From the NCBI GenBank assembly GCA_022827055.1, contig JAJDTR010000125.1:46114-110113 (forward strand): a DNA stretch of 64,000 nt, written 5' to 3'. Positions 26,929 to 35,537 of the stretch are shown here, piece by piece. Source of the stretch: Candidatus Poribacteria bacterium. GTDB lineage: Bacteria; Poribacteria; WGA-4E; JAJDTR01. The translations under genes and the position numbers were made by a program. Position 1 is the stretch's first letter, and every line of letters begins with the position of its first letter. Below the pieces are notes generated by a model, which saw only the letters and a list, made by a program, of their open reading frames with translations, ran no database searches and was not told the DNA's origin.

Positions 26929-27087
26929 CGTAGAGGAAAGTGGTCAGTGGCTAGTGCCTAGTGACCAGCAGAAACCGTAAAGCCACGACGCGCAAGGTTG
27001 CCACGACATACCAACCGCTTGAGCATCCTCGCTCGCGGTGGGAAATCGCGACCTGGAGGTCGCTCCTACAGGTATATTATATACAAG

Positions 27088-28677
27088 ATGATTAAAAATT
27101 GCGTCTCGAATTCACTTTCTCTTCTAAATGGACTGTGCTCACGACGGTTCTTGCTTGTTGGTTGCGCCGTGATGGTCGTTGGATGGGGTAACGCTGTCTT
27201 TGGCGGTGAACCTCACAGGATCGACACGAAAACGCAGTTGTTTGTTGACGACCTCCTGATTCATCATAAGGAGGGGGTCGCGCGCCGTGTCCAACAGGCG
27301 GCCAAGATGGATAAGCCGGTGTTGACGCCCGAGCACCCGTGGGAGTTTTCGTATCATCCGGAGGACGATGGCGTCGGGAAACGCATCTACGTCTACGGCA
27401 CCGTGTTTTTCGATTCTCTCCAAAACCGGTACCGCATGTGGTACATGAGTCGCATGAGCCACCGGCACGATTTCGCCATACCGGAACTGGAAATCCCTGG
27501 CGGCGGCAATATCCACCGAGACCTGACGCTATACGCTACGAGCGCGGACGGCATCCACTGGGAGAAGCCCAATTTGGGGCTATGCCACTTCAATCGCCTA
27601 TCAGGTGGCGGGGAGAGTATTGTTGGCGACACGCAGAATAACATCATGCTCGATTTTCACGGCGCCAGCGTGTTTCTCGACCTGGAGGAGCCCGACCCTC
27701 AGAAGCGTTACAAGGCAATCGGTTTTATCAGACGGTTTGAGGAGATACGGATATGCTATTCGCCCGACGGGGTGCATTGGTCGGAACCGCAGCCTGCCGC
27801 CGAAAGACGCAACGAGGGATCCTTCAACGCCTGTTACGTTCCGGGACTTCGCCGCTACGTGGCGGGGAGTATCATACGGTCAAACGATCCGCGCTATGAG
27901 TTTATCAATCACGAGGGGCAACGCGGCAGGAAACGGGTAGTCACAACGCTCATCAGCGAAGAACGGGATTTGGAACGATGGGAGGAGACCATGGTCATCT
28001 ATCCCGACGAGCATGATTCGCCCAGCACGCAATTCTACGGAATGGCGCCGTTCACCTATGGCGATAACGGCATCATCTTCGGCTTTCTTCACGTGTTCGA
28101 CTACACTGGTCCCGGACCCGCAAATGACGATGGGCCGATCGAAGTGCAATTGGTGTACAGCCGCGATGGCAGGAAGTGGCACCGCACAGAAGACAGAAAC
28201 CCGGTTATTCCTTTGGGACCCAAGGGCTCTATTGACGGCGGGATGATAATCATGACAGCCCTCGGCACATCCACCCACGGCGACGAGCTGGTCGCATACT
28301 ATACCGCAGGGAACACCGGGCACGGCGCGCCGGTTAAGGATCGTCACTTCACGATTGCCAGGGCGAGTTGGCGGCGCGACCGGCTGGTGACTTTGCAAAC
28401 TGACTGCGGCATCGTGGAGACCGTACCGCTGGAGACGACGGGAAACCGCCTGGAAATCAACGCGGACGCAGCGGGCGGACAGATCGCAGTGGAGGTGCTT
28501 GACGCGGAGGGGAATGTGCAACCCGGGTTTTCAAGCGATGCCTGCGACGAAATCGCCGATGATAGCCTCGCGCACCAGGTTCGGTGGAAGGGAAAGGATT
28601 TGTCGGAAATCCGGCGTCCGTTCCGATTGAAGTTTCTGATTCGTAACGCCAAGTTGTATGCGTTTAAAATGCTGTAG
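27088..28677 (+). CDS. Secreted GH32/43-like five-bladed propeller protein, paralogue 1
   Basis: About 529 residues. ATG at 27088 is chosen; residues 18-40 (SRRFLLVGCAVMVVGWGNAV) are a signal peptide. The family core begins with QLFVDDLLIHHKEG near residue 50 and shows YRMWYMSRMSH, TSADGIHWEKPNLGL, SDPQKRYK-like DPQKRYKAIGF and CYSPDGVHWSEPQP blades. The C-terminal 90 residues form a beta-sandwich ending LKFLIRNAKLYAFKML. The propeller resembles GH43/GH32-type folds, but catalytic acids cannot be assigned surely. It is very similar to the next gene (28964-30550), a recent tandem duplication. Confidence 0.78.
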   Translation: MIKNCVSNSLSLLNGLCSRRFLLVGCAVMVVGWGNAVFGGEPHRIDTKTQLFVDDLLIHHKEGVARRVQQAAKMDKPVLTPEHPWEFSYHPEDDGVGKRIYVYGTVFFDSLQNRYRMWYMSRMSHRHDFAIPELEIPGGGNIHRDLTLYATSADGIHWEKPNLGLCHFNRLSGGGESIVGDTQNNIMLDFHGASVFLDLEEPDPQKRYKAIGFIRRFEEIRICYSPDGVHWSEPQPAAERRNEGSFNACYVPGLRRYVAGSIIRSNDPRYEFINHEGQRGRKRVVTTLISEERDLERWEETMVIYPDEHDSPSTQFYGMAPFTYGDNGIIFGFLHVFDYTGPGPANDDGPIEVQLVYSRDGRKWHRTEDRNPVIPLGPKGSIDGGMIIMTALGTSTHGDELVAYYTAGNTGHGAPVKDRHFTIARASWRRDRLVTLQTDCGIVETVPLETTGNRLEINADAAGGQIAVEVLDAEGNVQPGFSSDACDEIADDSLAHQVRWKGKDLSEIRRPFRLKFLIRNAKLYAFKML

Positions 28678-28963
28678 GAGCGATCTCCAGGTCGCGATTC
28701 TTTGCATCTCGCCCCTTCGGCGCATGTAGGAGATCAAATGAGTGAATAGATCAAGCGAATGGATAGTGAGCGCGATAGAGATCCCGATGCGATAGGGATC
28801 TTCTCCAGGTCGCTATGCTATGCCGCTAAATGGTTCACTTGCTAACGATTGAGTACTTCCTAAACTGGCACACGAGACCTATTCAACAGCCTCGGTAGGT
28901 GCGGTTTCTAACCGCACCGGCGCCCAACACTAACTCTAATCTTGGATAGAAAAACCACCGATT
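28678..28963. repeat. Repeat array between tandem paralogues
   Basis: Holds modular repeat units at about 28735-28800, with AGATCCC and GGGATCT arms pairing, the CTCCAGGTCGC element near 28685, and hairpin GGTGCGGTTTCTAACCGCACC at about 28898-28918. The last recurs at about 35416 after a duplicated PhyH gene. Confidence 0.75.
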
Positions 28964-30550
28964 ATGTTCTTAAACTTTTTCCCGGACTTTCTTTCTTCCC
29001 CCAATGGGCTGTTGTCGCGATGGTTCTTGCCCGTTAGTTGCGCCGTGGCGGGTGTTGGAGGGGGTGAAACTGCCCTCGCCGACGACCCTCAACAGATTGA
29101 CAACAGAACGCAACTGTTCGTCGACGACCTCCTCATCCATCACAGGGAAGGCGTCTCTCGGCGCACTCAACAGGGATCCAAGATGGGGGTGCCGGTCGTG
29201 ATGCCCGAGCACCCGTGGGAGTTCGCCTATCATACCGGGGAAGATTACATCGCCAAGCACATCTTCATCTATGGCACCGTAATGTTCGACCCGCACCGGA
29301 ACCAACACCGCATGTGGTACATGAGTCGCATGAGCGGCGGGCACGACTTCGCCATTCCGGAACTGGAAATCCCGGGCGGAAATATCCACTGCGATCTGAC
29401 ACTGTACGCCACGAGTGTGGACGGCATCCACTGGGAAAAGCCCAAACTGGGGTTGTGCCACTTCAATCGCCTATCCGATAGCGGTGAGGTCATCGACGGC
29501 GGCGCTGACAACAACATCATGCTCGACCTCCACGGCGCCAGCGTGTTTCTCGACGACGACGAGTCCGACCCGCAAAAGCGCTACAAAGCTATCGGATTCG
29601 CTAGACGGTTTGAGGAGATTCGGATCTGTTATTCTCCGGACGGTATCCACTGGACGGAGCCGCAACCCGTAGCGGACCGGCGCAACGAGGGGAGTTTCAA
29701 CGCATGCTACGCGCCGGGTCTTGGATGTTACGTGGCGGGGAGTCTCATTCGGTCGAACGATCCGCGTTACGAGTTCATCAATTATGTAGGGAAACACGGC
29801 AGAAAACGGGTTGTCACGGCGCTCATCAGCGACGGGCGCGATCTGGAGCGTTGGGATGAGACGATGGTCATCTACCCCGACGAGGAGGACCCGCCCAACA
29901 CGCAGTTCTACGGGATGACGCCGTTTGTCTACGGCGATAACGGGATCATCTTCGGGTTTCTGCACGCCTTCGATTACACGGGACCGGGACCCACGAATGA
30001 CGATGGTCCCATCGACGCGCAGTTGGTCTACAGCCGCGATGGCTGGACGTGGCACCGGCTGGAAGACCGAAGCCCGGTTATCCCTTTGGGCGCCGAGGGC
30101 ACTTTTGACGGCGGGATGATAATCATGACGGCGGTCGGCACCGCTTTGCACGGTGACGAACTGGTCGCGTATTACAACGGGCGAAATTACGGGCACGGCG
30201 GGACGAATATGGATAGTTTATTTTCAATTGGGAGGGTGAGTTGGAAGCGTGATCGGCTGGTGGCATTGCAAGCCGAGCGCGGTGTCGTGGAGACCGTCCC
30301 GTTGGAAACCTTGGGTAACCAATTGGAAATCAACGCCGATGCCACCGACGGGGAAATCTCGGTAGAGGTGCTTGATGCTGAAGGAAATGTGCGACCCGGG
30401 TTTTCGAGCGAAGCGTGCGATGCAATTGACAGCGACAGTCTCTCGCATCAGGTTCGGTGGGAGGGCGGGGATCTCTCGGGTATTCAGCGTCCATTCCGAT
30501 TGAGGTTCGTGATGCGCAACGCCAAGCTGTATGCATTTAAAATCTTGTAG
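28964..30550 (+). CDS. Secreted GH32/43-like propeller protein, paralogue 2
   Basis: 528 residues, starting at 28964; FLPVSCAVAGVGGGETALA near residue 25 is the signal-peptide core. The domain order matches paralogue 1: QLFVDDLLIHHREG near 48, RMWYMSRMSGGHDFAIPELE near 110, TSVDGIHWEKPKLGL near 145, CYSPDGIHWTEPQP near 220, and the C-terminal sandwich ending LRFVMRNAKLYAFKIL. Differences from paralogue 1 are mostly single substitutions, which indicates a fairly recent duplication and probably related but not identical substrates. No ribosome site is obvious upstream. Confidence 0.78.
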   Translation: MFLNFFPDFLSSPNGLLSRWFLPVSCAVAGVGGGETALADDPQQIDNRTQLFVDDLLIHHREGVSRRTQQGSKMGVPVVMPEHPWEFAYHTGEDYIAKHIFIYGTVMFDPHRNQHRMWYMSRMSGGHDFAIPELEIPGGNIHCDLTLYATSVDGIHWEKPKLGLCHFNRLSDSGEVIDGGADNNIMLDLHGASVFLDDDESDPQKRYKAIGFARRFEEIRICYSPDGIHWTEPQPVADRRNEGSFNACYAPGLGCYVAGSLIRSNDPRYEFINYVGKHGRKRVVTALISDGRDLERWDETMVIYPDEEDPPNTQFYGMTPFVYGDNGIIFGFLHAFDYTGPGPTNDDGPIDAQLVYSRDGWTWHRLEDRSPVIPLGAEGTFDGGMIIMTAVGTALHGDELVAYYNGRNYGHGGTNMDSLFSIGRVSWKRDRLVALQAERGVVETVPLETLGNQLEINADATDGEISVEVLDAEGNVRPGFSSEACDAIDSDSLSHQVRWEGGDLSGIQRPFRLRFVMRNAKLYAFKIL

Positions 30551-30707
30551 GAGATCAAATGAGTGAATAGCGAATGATCAAGGGAGTGGCTAACGACCGC
30601 GATAGAGATCCAGCAAGCGAGTGGATAGCGAGCGCGGTAGAAATCCGATAGGGATCTTCTCCTAGGCGCGATTCTCATTGCACACGATTCGGAAAGAGGT
30701 GATAAAT
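30551..30707. repeat. Modular repeat units
   Basis: Contiguous units occur, such as GATCAAATGAGTGAATAGCG at about 30552 followed by GATCAAGGGAGTGG and CCAGCAAGCGAGTGGATAGC variants, ending with a GATAGGGATCT arm near 30650. Confidence 0.75.
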
Positions 30708-31214
30708 ATGTTTAAAAAGCACCTTCTCTTACTCGCGGCATTCGGACTATGTGTAATCGCAATTGGGTGCGATTCAAAGGACATGATTGAGACTACGGTT
30801 TACTTCCTTGACGCTAAAGAGTCCTCTTTGGTGCCCGAGAAACGCGTAATAGAGCTGAAATATGAGATATCGGCGGAGAAACAGTTCATCAACCGCGTGG
30901 AAAAAGGGCTGAGCATCCTGATTAAAGGCCCCGGAGATCCCAAATTGCGGAGAGCAATTCCGAAAGGAACAAAACTGCTGTCGGTGTCATTCAAAGACCA
31001 TGTCGTTTACGCTGATTTCTCGGAGGAATTCAAATCCGGCCTTCCGGACGACCCGCGGCGGCAGGCGCTGATGATAGACTCTATCGTTCTCTCGTTGGCT
31101 GAGTGGCCCGGAGCTGCTGCAGTAAAGTTCTTGGTTGAAGGCGAAAGTCTTCACCGATTTGCGGGCTATGAGAAAATTGATGAACCTATCAGTAACCCGA
31201 TTCTTCCCCGATAG
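30708..31214 (+). CDS. Lipoprotein with GerMN domain
   Basis: A 168-residue protein starting at 30708 behind AAAGAGGTGAT. Its N-terminus, MFKKHLLLLAAFGLCVIAIG, followed by Cys, is a lipoprotein signal peptide. The rest matches a GerMN (GerM-like) domain: VYFLDAKESSLVPEKR near 30, RVEKGLSILIKGPGDPKLR near 62, PKGTKLLSVSFKDHVVYADF near 88 and IVLSLAEWPGAAAVKFLVEG near 125. GerMN proteins are linked to spores in Firmicutes but also occur in non-sporulating bacteria with envelope roles. The last 35 bases overlap the next gene, so the two are co-transcribed. Confidence 0.82.
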   Translation: MFKKHLLLLAAFGLCVIAIGCDSKDMIETTVYFLDAKESSLVPEKRVIELKYEISAEKQFINRVEKGLSILIKGPGDPKLRRAIPKGTKLLSVSFKDHVVYADFSEEFKSGLPDDPRRQALMIDSIVLSLAEWPGAAAVKFLVEGESLHRFAGYEKIDEPISNPILPR

Positions 31215-32862
31215 ATTTCGGGGATTTGGCAGATACTTGAGTGCAGTCGTATGTCTGGTGTTGATGATGAATACTGAAGAATTACTTAGCGAAACGCTAT
31301 ATAACGGGATTCAATTGCCCGTACCGTGGCCGCCGAACCACGGCGAGCCGACCGGGGAACCGATGCCGGTTCCCTATCTGGATAACCCTCCGGAGGTCAT
31401 TCCGATCGACGTTGGGCGGCAACTGTTCGTCGACGATTTCCTGATTGAGGACACGAGCTTGGATCGGACGTTTCATGCGGCGAGGATGCATCCCAGCAAT
31501 CCCGTGCTCGACGTGCCGAGCTACAGCGGAGGTCTTTGGTACGATTCGAGCGAAGGAGTCTTCAAGAATTGGCACAATGTCAGGCACGGCGTCGGCTACG
31601 CAACGTCCGGAGACGGGATACACTGGGAGAAACCGCTGCCTGATGTCGTGGAAGGGACAAATCTGGTTCTGGAACACACCGATCCGTGGGAACCGGGAAA
31701 ATACTTTAGCTGCGACACCACCAGCGTTTGGATCGATTACGAAGAGTCCGACCCGGACCGGCGGTACAAACTCTTCCTCACCTATTTGTGGCCCAACAAC
31801 ATCAACGATTTCTTCTTCTCGCTCTGTTATTCGGCTGACGGCATCCACTGGAGCGAACCGGTTGTCACCTCGTGGCGCCATGTCGGCGATCATACGAATG
31901 CCCACTACAATCCGTTCCGGAAGTTGTGGGTGGCTAACATTAGATATCATTGGGGAAGCGACGGACGCTGCCGAGCCTACCTTGAAAACCGGGATCCGGA
32001 GAAGCTGACGTGGGCGTCAAGCGAAGCGAGAGTGGGAGGAATCGTGCCGTGGCTGGCGGCTGACCGTCTGGATCCGCACCACCCCAAGCCGGAGTTTAGC
32101 GGCATCCGACCGCAACTTTACCATTTCGACGCCATCGCCTACGAGAGCCTCATGTTGGGATTCTTCAGCGTGCATCAGGGGCCGCCCAACGAGGAGTGCC
32201 ACAAGTTGAGGATTCCGAAACGGAACGAGGTCGTGACCGGATACAGCCGCGACGGTTTCCATTTTGACCGGCCGAATCGGACGCCGCTGTTCGGGGCGAA
32301 CGAGGAACGGGGCGCCTGGAACTGGGGAAACGTGCAGTCCGTGGGCGGGGGCTGCATCGTCGTCGGGAATGAACTTTATCTTTACTACAACGGCGTAGGC
32401 CGTGCGGAGAACGGTGGAAAAAGTGGCCGCACCACGGGGCTGGCGGTTCTGCGGCGCGACGGATTTGCCTCCATGGGATCGAATCGAGATGAGGGGAGTT
32501 TGACCACGCGCCCGGTGCGGTTCAGCGGAAAGAATCTGTTCGTCAACGCGGATTGCAGCCAAGGCGAGTTGCGGGTCGAGGTTCTTGATGGGAACGGAGA
32601 TGTTATCGCTCCCTTTTCGAAAGAGAATTGCGAGGTGATTCGGAGCGATGAGACGTTGTGCCGGGTGAATTGGGAAGGGGCAGCGGATCTTGCGAGATTG
32701 GCGGGCGAACCGGTGAGGTTCAGGTTTTATCTCAGGTTGGGCGAGTTGTACGCATTTTGGGTAAGCCCGGATGAGTCGGGGGCGAGTAATGGGTATGTCG
32801 GCGCGGGCGGACCCGGTTATAGAGGATTTGCGGATACGGTCAACGAAACAATCGATCCCTAG
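31180..32862 (+). CDS. Secreted GH32/43-like propeller protein, paralogue 3
   Basis: About 560 residues. ATG at 31180 is preferred (ATG at 31168 is also possible); GRYLSAVVCLVLMM near residue 15-28 is the signal-peptide core. Family marks: QLFVDDFLIEDTSLDRTF near 82, TSGDGIHWEKPLPDV near 145, ESDPDRRYKLFLTYLW near 190, CYSADGIHWSEPVVTSW near 218, and the C-terminal sandwich LFVNADCSQGELRVEVLDGN ending RFYLRLGELYAFWV. A 30-residue glycine-rich extension follows. It overlaps the GerMN lipoprotein gene and is followed 13 bases later by a PhyH gene, suggesting a three-gene operon. Confidence 0.77.
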   Translation: MNLSVTRFFPDRFRGFGRYLSAVVCLVLMMNTEELLSETLYNGIQLPVPWPPNHGEPTGEPMPVPYLDNPPEVIPIDVGRQLFVDDFLIEDTSLDRTFHAARMHPSNPVLDVPSYSGGLWYDSSEGVFKNWHNVRHGVGYATSGDGIHWEKPLPDVVEGTNLVLEHTDPWEPGKYFSCDTTSVWIDYEESDPDRRYKLFLTYLWPNNINDFFFSLCYSADGIHWSEPVVTSWRHVGDHTNAHYNPFRKLWVANIRYHWGSDGRCRAYLENRDPEKLTWASSEARVGGIVPWLAADRLDPHHPKPEFSGIRPQLYHFDAIAYESLMLGFFSVHQGPPNEECHKLRIPKRNEVVTGYSRDGFHFDRPNRTPLFGANEERGAWNWGNVQSVGGGCIVVGNELYLYYNGVGRAENGGKSGRTTGLAVLRRDGFASMGSNRDEGSLTTRPVRFSGKNLFVNADCSQGELRVEVLDGNGDVIAPFSKENCEVIRSDETLCRVNWEGAADLARLAGEPVRFRFYLRLGELYAFWVSPDESGASNGYVGAGGPGYRGFADTVNETIDP

Positions 32863-32875
32863 GTAGGAACAATCA

Positions 32876-33664
32876 ATGAAGACAACGATTATGGCGTTGA
32901 CGGATGAACAAAAGCGGGAATTCGACGAGAACGGTTATGTCATCGTCCGGAACCTCCTCACCCATGAGGAGGTGGAGGCGGTCGGGAAACGCGCCGACCA
33001 GATTGCCATGGGCGAGATCGCGCAGTCGGCGTCTGCCGTCCAAGTCGAACCGACAATTCAACGCAATGAAGAGACGGCAAAATCGGAACTCGAATCTGTC
33101 CGCAAGCTAAGCAGCGCGGCGCGCACGGACTCAATCCTGCACGCGCACGCGACGAATCCCAAAATCTTGGACATCTTGGAAGGCTTAATCGGTTCCGATA
33201 TCAAACTATTCGACGATCAATTGTTCATGAAATCGTCCGCACACGGATCGCGCAAGAATTATCACCAGGATTCCAATTCGAGTATGATGTCAAAGTATGT
33301 ACCCCATAGTCTCGTGAGTTGCTGGGCGGCATTGGATGACGCGACCGTAGACAACGGTTGTCTGTGGTTCATTCCTTGGAGTCACAAATGGGGACGCATC
33401 CCTGTTGAACGTGAGCGGGAGATTGAAAAGCAGGCGCTTGCCGATGCGTTGGTAAACGAGGTGCCTATTGAACTCAAAGCCGGCGATTGTAGTTTTCATC
33501 ACAGTCTTCTGATGCATTGCAGTCGAGCCAATCGTTCGACTTCCCGAAGGAGGGGTTACGCCACGCAATACATGAGTGCGAAAACCAAGTTTTCTGGTGA
33601 AGGCACTCCGTATAGAACCGATTTCCTTTTGCTGCGCGGCGAAGAATATCCGGGTTGCGTTTAG
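32876..33664 (+). CDS. PhyH-family dioxygenase, tandem copy 1
   Basis: A 262-residue protein. ATG at 32876 is used; ATG at 32891 aligns with the start of its tandem paralogue and is equally likely. The H-x-D motif is in KNYHQDSNSS near residue 129, the core ALDDATVDNGCLWFIPWSHK near 158-177, and the distal His/Arg in LLMHCSRANRSTSRRRGYAT near 213-232. All ligands are conserved. It lies 13 bases after the paralogue-3 propeller gene. A close paralogue is at 34562-35335, with an IS200-like element between them. Confidence 0.9.
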   Translation: MKTTIMALTDEQKREFDENGYVIVRNLLTHEEVEAVGKRADQIAMGEIAQSASAVQVEPTIQRNEETAKSELESVRKLSSAARTDSILHAHATNPKILDILEGLIGSDIKLFDDQLFMKSSAHGSRKNYHQDSNSSMMSKYVPHSLVSCWAALDDATVDNGCLWFIPWSHKWGRIPVEREREIEKQALADALVNEVPIELKAGDCSFHHSLLMHCSRANRSTSRRRGYATQYMSAKTKFSGEGTPYRTDFLLLRGEEYPGCV

Positions 33665-33810
33665 GGGCTGTTATTGGAGTTGGGGTTCGCGGGAATCAAG
33701 TAAGTGAATAACAATCAATTGACCAAATAGGGAACGCGACAGAAAGCCCTGCCAATATCAGCTCGCTCAAACGTCCGTCAGTGCATATGATGTTTCAATT
33801 GTTTTGTAAA

Positions 33811-33874
33811 GCCCCAGAGGGGCGGAAGGTATGTAGTAACACAGGTCCCCCGTATTCCAAAGCCCCAGAGGGGC
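33811..33874. repeat. REP-like hairpins upstream of IS200-like gene
   Basis: Two copies of GCCCCAGAGGGGC (33811-33823 and 33862-33874), each preceded by AAA, lie 34-97 bases before the transposase ATG. The inverse unit GCCCCTCTGGGGC is at 34392-34404, with a diverged one at 34444-34456, so the gene is bracketed by the same palindromes as in REP-associated transposase loci. Confidence 0.8.
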
Positions 33875-33907
33875 AACAGGTGAGAAAGTTTCTTAAGAAA
33901 ATCCACT

Positions 33908-34381
33908 ATGGCAGATACGTACACGCAGATTTACCTGCACATTATATTCGCGGTCAAAGGAAGACAAAGTCTCATTCCAAAACAGCACAGAGAAGCGTTG
34001 CACCAATACATCACTCGCATCATCACCAACAAGGGGCAAACGGTAATCCGGATAAACTCAATGCCTGATCATATTCATATCCTTGTGGGCATGGTTCCAG
34101 ACATAGCGCTATCTGATTTGGTGAGAGACATCGAGGCAAATTCGTCAAAATTCATCAACAGGAAGGGATGGATTGTCGGACGATTTGAATGGCAGGCGGG
34201 TTTTGCGGCGTTCTCCTATTCACATTCTCAGCTAAGTGGTGTTGTCCGTTATATCAAAAATCAGGAGAAACATCATTCTCATTAGACGTTCAAAGAGGAA
34301 TATCTTGAGTTTCTCGAGCGTTTTGATGTCCCCTATAATCCGAAATACATTTTTGATGCAGATGACGCATCCGACATGTGA
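33908..34381 (+). pseudogene. IS200/RAYT-like Y1 transposase interrupted by an amber stop
   Basis: The N-terminal 125 residues are a normal Y1 (HUH) transposase: H-x-H at 55/57 in SMPDHIHILVG and the catalytic Tyr at 115 in GVVRYIKNQEKHH. A TAG at 34283-34285 then stops the frame. The same frame continues directly as TFKEEYLEFLERFDVPYNPK-YIFDADDASDM before TGA at 34381, which is the normal family C-terminus. Nothing else is shifted, so a single point change explains the loss. The truncated form keeps HUH and Tyr but lacks the C-terminal helix. Flanking palindromes resemble REP substrates. It sits between two tandem PhyH genes. Confidence 0.88.
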
Positions 34382-34391
34382 CTCACCTGTC

Positions 34392-34456
34392 GCCCCTCTG
34401 GGGCTTTGGCGTGTGAGGGATTCGTGGTTACTATACACCTTTCGCCCTTCTAGGGC
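34392..34456. repeat. REP-like hairpins downstream of IS200-like gene
   Basis: GCCCCTCTGGGGC at 34392-34404 follows CTCACCTGTC, the inverse complement of the AACAGGTGAG found after the upstream hairpin at 33862. GCCCTTCTAGGGC-like sequence lies at 34444-34456 after TATACACCTTTC. The same TATACACCTTTCGCCC unit occurs near 21360. Confidence 0.75.
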
Positions 34457-34561
34457 TATCAAAGGCACGTGGGCATGGGATGCTCATCGTACTCACGGTT
34501 CATTCGCTCCCATTTGATTCCTACAACTGATACATCGAACCGAAAAAAGGAGGCATTGATT

Positions 34562-35335
34562 ATGGCACTGACAGATGAACAAAAGCAGCATTTTGACGAG
34601 AACGGTTATATTATCGTTCGGGAGCTTCTCACCGACGAGGAGGTACGCGCGGTCGGGCAACGAGCCGATCAGATTGCCGTGGGTGAGGTCGTCCCGGAAC
34701 CGGGGTTCGGCCGCCAAGTTGAACCGGCAATTCAACGCGAAGAGGTGGAGGCGAAATCGACACTTGAATCCATACGCAAACTCGGCGGCTTGGTTCGCAC
34801 CGATCCGGTCATGTATGCGCACGCGACCAACCCGAAAATCTTGGATGTCTTGGAAGACCTCGTCGGTCCCGATATCAAGCTGTTTGGTGATCAACTGTTT
34901 ATGAAATCGTCCGCGCACGGATCGCGCAAGAATTATCACCAAGATTCCAATTCGTGGAGACCGTACGTGCCATATAGCCTCGTGAGTTGCTGGGCGGCAT
35001 TGGACGACGCGACGATCGAAAACGGTTGTCTATGGTTTATTCCCGGGAGTCACAAGTGGGGGCTGCTCGACGTTGAACGTGAGCGAGAGATTGAGAAGCA
35101 GGCGCTTGCGGGGCCGCTGGAGAATGAGGTGCCGATTGAACTGAAAGCCGGCGATTGCAGTTTTCATCACAGCCTTACGTTGCACTGTAGCCACACCAAT
35201 CGATCAAAAACCCGGCGTCGAGGTTATGCCACGCACTACATGAGTTCGAAGACGAAGTGTACGGGTGAAGGCGCTGCGACCAAGTCCAATAAACATATGT
35301 TGCTGCGAGGTCGGGAATATCCGGGATGTGTTTAG
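34562..35335 (+). CDS. PhyH-family dioxygenase, tandem copy 2
   Basis: A 257-residue protein starting at 34562 behind AAAAAAGGAGGC. It is a close paralogue of the gene at 32876: it shares SAHGSRKNYHQDSNS near residue 117-131 (H-x-D), SCWAALDDATIENGCLWFIP near 140-159 and ELKAGDCSFHHSLTLHCSHT near 197-216, and both end EYPGCV. Main differences are a three-residue loss after DSNS and a divergent C-terminal loop before LLRGREYPGCV. Both copies keep the metal ligands, so they may differ in substrate. A hairpin repeat (near 35416) lies downstream. Confidence 0.9.
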   Translation: MALTDEQKQHFDENGYIIVRELLTDEEVRAVGQRADQIAVGEVVPEPGFGRQVEPAIQREEVEAKSTLESIRKLGGLVRTDPVMYAHATNPKILDVLEDLVGPDIKLFGDQLFMKSSAHGSRKNYHQDSNSWRPYVPYSLVSCWAALDDATIENGCLWFIPGSHKWGLLDVEREREIEKQALAGPLENEVPIELKAGDCSFHHSLTLHCSHTNRSKTRRRGYATHYMSSKTKCTGEGAATKSNKHMLLRGREYPGCV

Positions 35336-35537
35336 ACGGGTTGAACAGTTCGCAGGTCGGGCTAGATGAAGATTAAGTATTTAAATCGGTAATTCCAGTT
35401 TTCCCTAAACTCGGTAGGTGCGGTTTCCTAACCGCACCGAGCATCGGTAGGATATTACCGAATTATTTTTTTAACTTCATGAAGCCCGACCCCACGGGAG
35501 AGGGTGGCAAAAACTGCGCCGGGAGGGAGGCAGGAAG
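35336..35537. repeat. Intergenic stretch with hairpin repeat
   Basis: GGTGCGGTTTCCTAACCGCACC at about 35416-35437 is the same palindrome as at about 28898. The remainder is unremarkable up to the GGGAGGGAGGCAGGAAG ribosome region of the next gene. Confidence 0.65.

Noticed and set aside
26941..26966. Imperfect inverted repeat GGTCAGTGGC...CCTAGTGACC after the PhyH gene as a terminator
   Set aside because: The stem is broken by mismatches and no T-run follows.
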